In this document: positions 5,014-8,990 of the stretch, one piece after another
Layout: each line of letters opens with the position of its first letter
Numbering within the stretch: position 1 is the stretch's first letter
Assembly (NCBI GenBank): GCA_011051075.1
Contig: DREN01000212.1
Span: 1-8,990, forward strand
Direction: 5' to 3'
Source of the DNA: Deltaproteobacteria bacterium
GTDB taxonomy: Bacteria; Desulfobacterota; DSM-4660; Desulfatiglandales; Desulfatiglandaceae
DNA length: 8,990 nucleotides
The notes under the pieces: generated by a model
Database searches by the model: none
What the model saw: the letters and a program-made list of their open reading frames with translations, nothing else
Told to the model about the DNA's origin: nothing
Program-made: the position numbers and the translations under genes

Positions 5014-5817
5014 ATGCCGAAATCAGATGGTCGTTCACCGCTTGACGGGTTCGGGACCGCACTCAGGACCCTGACCATACTCCGGTGGCCGGGAGCCCGG
5101 TCCGAGGATTTCGGCTCCTCACTCCTATGGTTTCCCATCGTCGGGATGCTCTTGGGCCTGGTTCTTTACGGGACAGCCCTGGTGCCGGGACTGCTCCCCT
5201 TTCCTCCCTGGCACACGGGTACGGCCCTTATTGTGCTGCTCATGGACATCTGTCTGACACGGGGTCTGCATCTCGACGGCCTGGCCGACTGGGCAGACTC
5301 CATAGGCGGCTATTTCCAGAGAGACAGGAGGCTGTCCATTATGAAGGATACCTCCCTGGGGGCGTTCGGGGTCCTGGCACTGGTCTCGGTACTGCTGGTG
5401 AGGCTGTTCTCATTTGAAAGGCTCATATCCTGCGCCTCCCTTTTCTGGCTTCCCGTCATCTACACCCTATCCAGGGGGATGATGGTTGAACTGATGACGA
5501 CCCTTCCCTATGCGCGCGCTGAGAGAGGCATGGGACACCCATTTGTGGCCCGGGCCTCCGCCAGAAACAGGGTCCTTTGTCACGGTATTACCGCGGCACT
5601 CTGTATTCCCTTCGGGCCGATCGCCTTCCTGCTCTTCCTTACGGGATGGCTGGAGGCAAGACTGTTCGGGATTCGCTGCAGGCAGCAGTTCGGTGGCATA
5701 ACCGGTGATCTTTTGGGAACGGCCAACGTGATGGTGGAGACCACCCTGTTGATGGTATGCGCCTTCACCGGATCGGGTCTTAATACATATTTGGGCTGGG
5801 GATGGCTGCTTCAGTAA
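5014..5817 (+). CDS. cobS: Adenosylcobinamide-GDP ribazoletransferase (cobalamin synthase)
   Basis: An integral inner-membrane enzyme of 267 residues that joins adenosylcobinamide-GDP to alpha-ribazole (or its phosphate), the last assembly step of the cobalamin nucleotide loop. The Mg-binding acidic motif LHLDGLADWADSIGG (85-99) is intact, followed by FQRDRRLSIMKDTSLGAFG (101-119) and the C-terminal CRQQFGGITGDLLG block (222-235). Several hydrophobic segments (about 36-58, 70-80, 117-133, 138-151, 188-210 and 236-251) fit its multi-pass topology. The ATG at 5014 follows AAGGACGGAAGG; an in-frame TAA at 4999-5001 rules out a longer form. No other cobalamin gene is in the window and no B12 riboswitch is recognisable upstream. 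It converges with the Mut7-C gene, with nine bases between stop codons. The organism probably makes or salvages B12. Confidence 0.95.
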   Translation: MPKSDGRSPLDGFGTALRTLTILRWPGARSEDFGSSLLWFPIVGMLLGLVLYGTALVPGLLPFPPWHTGTALIVLLMDICLTRGLHLDGLADWADSIGGYFQRDRRLSIMKDTSLGAFGVLALVSVLLVRLFSFERLISCASLFWLPVIYTLSRGMMVELMTTLPYARAERGMGHPFVARASARNRVLCHGITAALCIPFGPIAFLLFLTGWLEARLFGIRCRQQFGGITGDLLGTANVMVETTLLMVCAFTGSGLNTYLGWGWLLQ

Positions 5818-5826
5818 GTCTCACCT

Positions 5827-6285
5827 CTACCGGGAAAAACCCCATTCCCTTAATCTCTCCTCCATCCTCATCCTGTGACTTCCCGGCCAGAAATACCTGC
5901 CGCAGGAAGGGCAGAAACGGATCCTGTCCCTGTTCTGGTAGAGCACATATTCGGGGACCTCACCCTCCGCGGGCCCCTCTTTCACAGGCCTCAGTAGAAC
6001 ATTACACCCAAGGCACCTGGAGAACAGGGCCGAGGGTTCCGGTTCAAGTCCGAGATCTTTTTTAAGTAGAGATATCTGCTCCCCTACCCCGTTGCCATGG
6101 ATCAGGAGGGCCCTGCCCTTCATCATTTCAGCCCTTCCCCTGTGACGGGTAAGAAGGGTTCTCCCCTGGCTTACAAATCTCTCCATCTCTCCCGGTTCAT
6201 ATCGGGACTGATAATGGGTATCGTAGCCCAACACCCTGAGCCACCTGGCCAGTCTGCCCACCATGGAATCTGCCACGAACCTCAC
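5827..6285 (-). CDS. Mut7-C RNase-domain protein with C-terminal zinc ribbon
   Basis: A 152-residue protein of the Mut7-C (former DUF82) family: a PIN-like putative RNase domain followed by a zinc ribbon. The N-terminus has FVADSMVGRLARWLRVLGYD (3-22) with the first acidic residue, Asp6. The usual LLTRD element appears as LLTRHRG (44-50), so a conserved predicted active-site aspartate seems replaced by His48. The ribbon is complete: RCLGC (Cys91, Cys94) and FCPSCGRYFWPGSH (Cys125, Cys128). The start is GTG at 6285 with GGGAGG seven bases upstream; the next in-frame ATG would delete the motif with Asp6. It follows the histidine kinase gene by 19 bases and is probably cotranscribed with it. The substrate is not known for this bacterial family. 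Confidence 0.88.
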   Translation of the reverse strand: MRFVADSMVGRLARWLRVLGYDTHYQSRYEPGEMERFVSQGRTLLTRHRGRAEMMKGRALLIHGNGVGEQISLLKKDLGLEPEPSALFSRCLGCNVLLRPVKEGPAEGEVPEYVLYQNRDRIRFCPSCGRYFWPGSHRMRMEERLREWGFSR

Positions 6286-6304
6286 CTTCGGACCTCCCTT
6301 TTTC

Positions 6305-8515
6305 TCATGCCACTGGCAGGGCAGGGGGAAGCTCCACCCTGAGCACTAACTCCTTCCCATGGCGGAAGAGATCGATCTTTCCGCCGTGGCGGTGCACGAT
6401 AATCTTTGAAAGGGGGAGATCGTGCACCGTGGCAGCGGCCTCTCCTGTAAACCGGGGGAAGAAGAACTGTTCCAGATCGTCGTCCGACAGGGCCGGTGCT
6501 ACGTATCTTATGGTAACTACCGGATTTGCGTTCTCCATCTCTGTGGAGACAAAGAGTCTTTCACCGCGGGGCATGGTGAGTACGGTGTGTTTTAAGAGGG
6601 CACCCAAGGCCTTCTTGAGCAGATCCTCGTCCACCATTGCACCCTTGACCGAGGGAGACAGGGACACCACCCCCTCAACCGATCTTGCCTCCATCTGGTC
6701 TTCCAGCCCCTTGATCACGGAACCAAGCAGCCGGTTCAGGTCCACCTCTGACGGGGAAATATCAAAGGGCTCTATGGAGGAGAGGATGATCTTGAGTATG
6801 TGCTCGAGCCTGGTCACCTCTTCCACGATGATCTCTGCAAATTCCCGTGTTTTTTCGCCCTGGGGCAGGGAATCCCGGAGCCTCCGTGCAAAACCGCCTG
6901 CAGAGGTGAGGGGGTTTCTCATTTCATGGGCAAACCGGGCGGATATTTCGCCCAGGATATTGATCTCCTCCCTGCGCAGGGCCGCCTCCTGGAGCCTTTT
7001 CAGCTCGGTAATATCCATCATGATCCCTTCAATCCATCTTAGTCTGCCCCTCTCATCCTTGAAGGGGATGGCCCTGTCCATGAATATGAGCCTGCGTCCC
7101 TCCCTGTCTTTCACCACCCGTTCAACGCGAAACCCCTGGTCGTTCTCTTCAAGTGATTTCAGGATCTCTCTGGCCTCTTTTCTGCTGCATCGCCAGATCT
7201 TCTCCCGCCAGAAGCTCCGGTCTCCCACCACCTCGTCGATGCTGTATCCCAGCTTCTCGGTAAGGTGGGTGTTTATGAACTCGGCGCTTCCGTCGTTGAG
7301 AATCCTGTAAACGATGAGGGGGAGATTCTCCACCAGGGCGCGGTACTTCTCTTCAGAGGCAACCAGGTCCGCGGTCCTCTCCCTGACCCTGGTCTCCAGT
7401 GTCCTCGCATGGTCCTCTATCTCCCTCTCCCTCTCCTTGAGGGCATCGAGCATGGTATTCAGGGACCGGGTCAACAGACCTATCTCATCCTGAGGCCGTA
7501 TCCCAAGCCGCACATCCCTCCTGCCCTCGGCTATCTCCCCGGCCTTGGCCACTATCTCCTCTATGGGCCGGGTGAAGAGTGTGGCAACGGCCCAGATGAG
7601 GGCAAAGGAGATGATAATCCCGGCCAGTCCCACGAGTATCATTACCTTTTTAGTCACGGATAACCGCCCGACTATCGATCCGCGGCCCGCGTTCATCTCC
7701 ACCACTGCCACTACCTCACCAAAGTAGTCCTTTATGGGTCCCACTAGGATGCAGCATGCCGGATGATCGGCAGGGGAGATGGAGATTACCGGGGAATCAG
7801 GGACCTGACCCTTCAGATGAGCGGCAGGGCATGAACCCTTTATCTCTTCAGCGGTCGTAGAGAGGAGGTTGTACACCTTGCCAGATCTCTCGTACACGGT
7901 GAGCTCAAGGTTGCAGCTCCTTTTGACATCTTCCAAGAAGGCCCTGTCAAAGGGGTACCCGATCTCAAAACTGCCCACCAACGATCCCCCGTACCGGACA
8001 GGGACAACCCCCCGCATGCCCAGGCCGGTGACTCCCCATTCCAGGCTCGCTATTCCCCTGCCGCTCTTCATGACATCCATAATGGTCTTTCGGTAGCTGA
8101 TCATTTCGCCCTGTATCTCCGTGGCATGGACCCGCAGAAAGGACTTCCCGGGAGGGGTATGAAAATGGAACTGCTCGATCCCGAAATCCCTCCTGAGCCG
8201 TTCGTACATGGGCAGGGTATATTCGTAGAGGGCGTGGAGGTCTTCTTCTGCCAGGAGGGCCTGTACCCTGGGATCCCCGGCAATGATGGTTGCGATGGAA
8301 AGGGCCTGGTCTCCCTTGTGCCGGATCCTGGTCAGAAAATGGCGGTAGGCGTCGAGGATCTCCTTTCTCTCCTCCTTCCTGATCAGGTCCTGCTGTGAGG
8401 TAAGACCCACGTACACGAGTGCGGTGGTGCCGGTAAAGGAGAAAAAAAGGAAGGGGATCAGGAGCTTCCACCGGAGGCTGATACCCTGGATTCTGAATAT
8501 TAGGTCCTTTAACAT
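6305..8515 (-). CDS. Membrane sensor histidine kinase: Cache-like sensor, HAMP, PAS, HisKA, degenerate ATPase domain
   Basis: A 736-residue two-component sensor; numbering is from the ATG at 8515. Transmembrane helix 1 is at about 18-38. An extracytoplasmic sensor at about 40-288 resembles the double-Cache type (FHFHTPPGKSFLRVH, then GLGMRGVVPV). Helix 2 is at about 291-314, HAMP to about 360, a charged coiled coil to about 388, PAS plus PAC at about 389-505 and HisKA at about 516-581 with FAHEMRNPL, where His530 is the phospho-acceptor. The C-terminal 588-730 aligns by order with HATPase_c, but the N-box Asn is His643, the DxGxG motif is replaced by RYVAPALSDDD and the GxGxG motif by EAAATVHDLPL. 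A TTG at 8551 gives 12 more residues; neither start has a clear ribosome binding site. It lies between mtgA and the Mut7-C gene. No response regulator is present. Confidence 0.92.
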   Translation of the reverse strand: MLKDLIFRIQGISLRWKLLIPFLFFSFTGTTALVYVGLTSQQDLIRKEERKEILDAYRHFLTRIRHKGDQALSIATIIAGDPRVQALLAEEDLHALYEYTLPMYERLRRDFGIEQFHFHTPPGKSFLRVHATEIQGEMISYRKTIMDVMKSGRGIASLEWGVTGLGMRGVVPVRYGGSLVGSFEIGYPFDRAFLEDVKRSCNLELTVYERSGKVYNLLSTTAEEIKGSCPAAHLKGQVPDSPVISISPADHPACCILVGPIKDYFGEVVAVVEMNAGRGSIVGRLSVTKKVMILVGLAGIIISFALIWAVATLFTRPIEEIVAKAGEIAEGRRDVRLGIRPQDEIGLLTRSLNTMLDALKEREREIEDHARTLETRVRERTADLVASEEKYRALVENLPLIVYRILNDGSAEFINTHLTEKLGYSIDEVVGDRSFWREKIWRCSRKEAREILKSLEENDQGFRVERVVKDREGRRLIFMDRAIPFKDERGRLRWIEGIMMDITELKRLQEAALRREEINILGEISARFAHEMRNPLTSAGGFARRLRDSLPQGEKTREFAEIIVEEVTRLEHILKIILSSIEPFDISPSEVDLNRLLGSVIKGLEDQMEARSVEGVVSLSPSVKGAMVDEDLLKKALGALLKHTVLTMPRGERLFVSTEMENANPVVTIRYVAPALSDDDLEQFFFPRFTGEAAATVHDLPLSKIIVHRHGGKIDLFRHGKELVLRVELPPALPVA

Positions 8516-8527
8516 AACTATTAGAAT

Positions 8528-8543
8528 GAAAAGCGTGCTTTTC
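8528..8543. repeat. 16-bp palindrome at the histidine kinase start region
   Basis: GAAAAGC and GCTTTTC flank a GT spacer, making a near-perfect palindrome 13 bases upstream of the ATG at 8515. If the ATG is the true start, the element lies in the leader, where the ribosome binding site would be expected, and could act as an operator or an RNA hairpin that limits translation. If the TTG at 8551 is used, it is inside the coding region. Confidence 0.35.
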
Positions 8544-8565
8544 TCGCGCAAAGCTGGAAGCTGAT

Positions 8566-8599
8566 CCCCAATCCCTGACCCCTAATCCCTGTTCCCCCC
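8566..8599 (-). repeat. G-rich telomere-like repeat, G-quadruplex candidate
   Basis: On the minus strand five G-tracts (8594-8599 with six G, 8587-8589 with three, 8579-8582 with four, 8573-8575 with three, 8566-8569 with four) are separated by loops of three or four bases. This satisfies the usual G3+ N1-7 pattern. The octamer AATCCCTG of the plus strand recurs at 8570-8577 and 8584-8591, a period of 14. The element covers the mtgA stop codon (8582-8584) and lies in the mRNA just ahead of the histidine kinase gene. Confidence 0.55.
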
Positions 8600-8990
8600 A
8601 TAGACCACCAGGGGCATTTTGTTAAGGTCTCTGAGAATCCTTCTCTGCCTCCTGAGCACATGGGGGCCCGGGTCGGTGGGAGACCAGCGGTGAAGGCTGG
8701 GTAGAATGGCCGCTAAAAGGGCGGCCTGGCGTGGGGAGATCCGGTAGGCTGAAGTATGAAAGTAGGTCCTCGCCGCGGCCTCGACCCCCATGATCCCCCT
8801 CCCCCAGTCAACCGTGTTCAGGTAGATCTCAAGTATCCTCTCCTTGCTCCACAACATCTCAACAAGGATGGTGTAGTAGGCCTCCAGGATCTTCCTCCAG
8901 AGGCTTCGGTCAGGCCAGAGGAATACGGTCCTTGCCGCCTGCATGCTTATGGTGCTGGCCCCCCGGACCCCTTTTCTGAAAATCATATCC
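8582..8990 (-). CDS. mtgA: Monofunctional biosynthetic peptidoglycan transglycosylase (5' end beyond window)
   Basis: The C-terminal part (at least 134 residues) of a glycosyltransferase family 51 enzyme that polymerises lipid II into glycan strands on the outer face of the inner membrane. Visible motifs are RKGVRGASTISMQAAR (conserved block after the first catalytic Glu, which lies outside the window), LEAYYTILVEMLWSKERILEIYLN with the second conserved Glu, and GRGIMGVEAAARTYF. ALLAAILPSLHRWSP near the end is typical of MtgA. No transpeptidase domain follows, since the stop is at 8582-8584, so it is monofunctional rather than a class A penicillin-binding protein. The frame stays open to the window edge, so the internal ATG at 8986 is not the start. 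The Met in STISMQ, where many MtgA proteins have Gln, is seen in other members of the superfamily. Confidence 0.93.
   Translation of the reverse strand, partial: DMIFRKGVRGASTISMQAARTVFLWPDRSLWRKILEAYYTILVEMLWSKERILEIYLNTVDWGRGIMGVEAAARTYFHTSAYRISPRQAALLAAILPSLHRWSPTDPGPHVLRRQRRILRDLNKMPLVVYGGNRD

Noticed and set aside
6429..7310. 293-residue plus-strand open frame
   Set aside because: It is wholly antisense to the histidine kinase, is rich in Ser and Arg as expected of a shadow frame, and matches no family I recognise.

Overview
The window looks like ordinary chromosomal DNA from a moderately GC-rich Gram-negative bacterium. The best guess is a deltaproteobacterium-like (Desulfobacterota) lineage. 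That guess rests on the mix of gene families (dodecins, a LOG-family protein beside rsmG, an XRE-cupin regulator with nfo, a Cache-HAMP-PAS histidine kinase), frequent GTG starts with strong GGAGG ribosome binding sites, and short degenerate repeats between genes. No rRNA, tRNA, CRISPR array, phage gene or insertion sequence was recognised.

Layout, left to right. Bases 1-26 hold a CTGGATA tandem repeat. Bases 78-2129 hold a tight three-gene minus-strand unit: XRE-cupin regulator, then endonuclease IV (nfo), then a DUF1178 protein. After about 300 bases without a gene comes a small minus-strand dodecin (2430-2636). Bases 2637-3100 are non-coding but highly structured: a sigma70-like promoter, a 19-bp AT-rich palindrome at its expected start point, a 151-bp near-perfect inverted repeat, and a terminator-like stem with a T-run, all ahead of a plus-strand LOG-family gene and rsmG (3101-4497). 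A second, different dodecin (4526-4735, minus) converges on rsmG. A plausible promoter and a tiny leader ORF then precede cobS (5014-5817, plus). cobS converges with a minus-strand unit that reads, in order of transcription, a monofunctional peptidoglycan transglycosylase (cut by the right edge), a membrane sensor histidine kinase and a Mut7-C zinc-ribbon protein.

The genes are mostly unrelated housekeeping functions: base-excision repair, 16S rRNA methylation, cobalamin assembly, cell-wall glycan synthesis and flavin-type small-molecule binding. Within the operons, nfo abuts its upstream regulator with one base between them, and rsmG follows the LOG gene by eight bases, so both pairs are probably translationally coupled.

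Four things deserve attention: the promoter-hairpin-terminator arrangement at 2792-3060, which could be a structured leader or an unannotated small RNA and may rest on a MITE-like repeat; a histidine kinase that keeps its phospho-acceptor histidine but appears to have lost the ATP-binding motifs; two divergent dodecins that both lack the flavin-stacking tryptophan; and a G-rich, telomere-like repeat across the transglycosylase stop codon.
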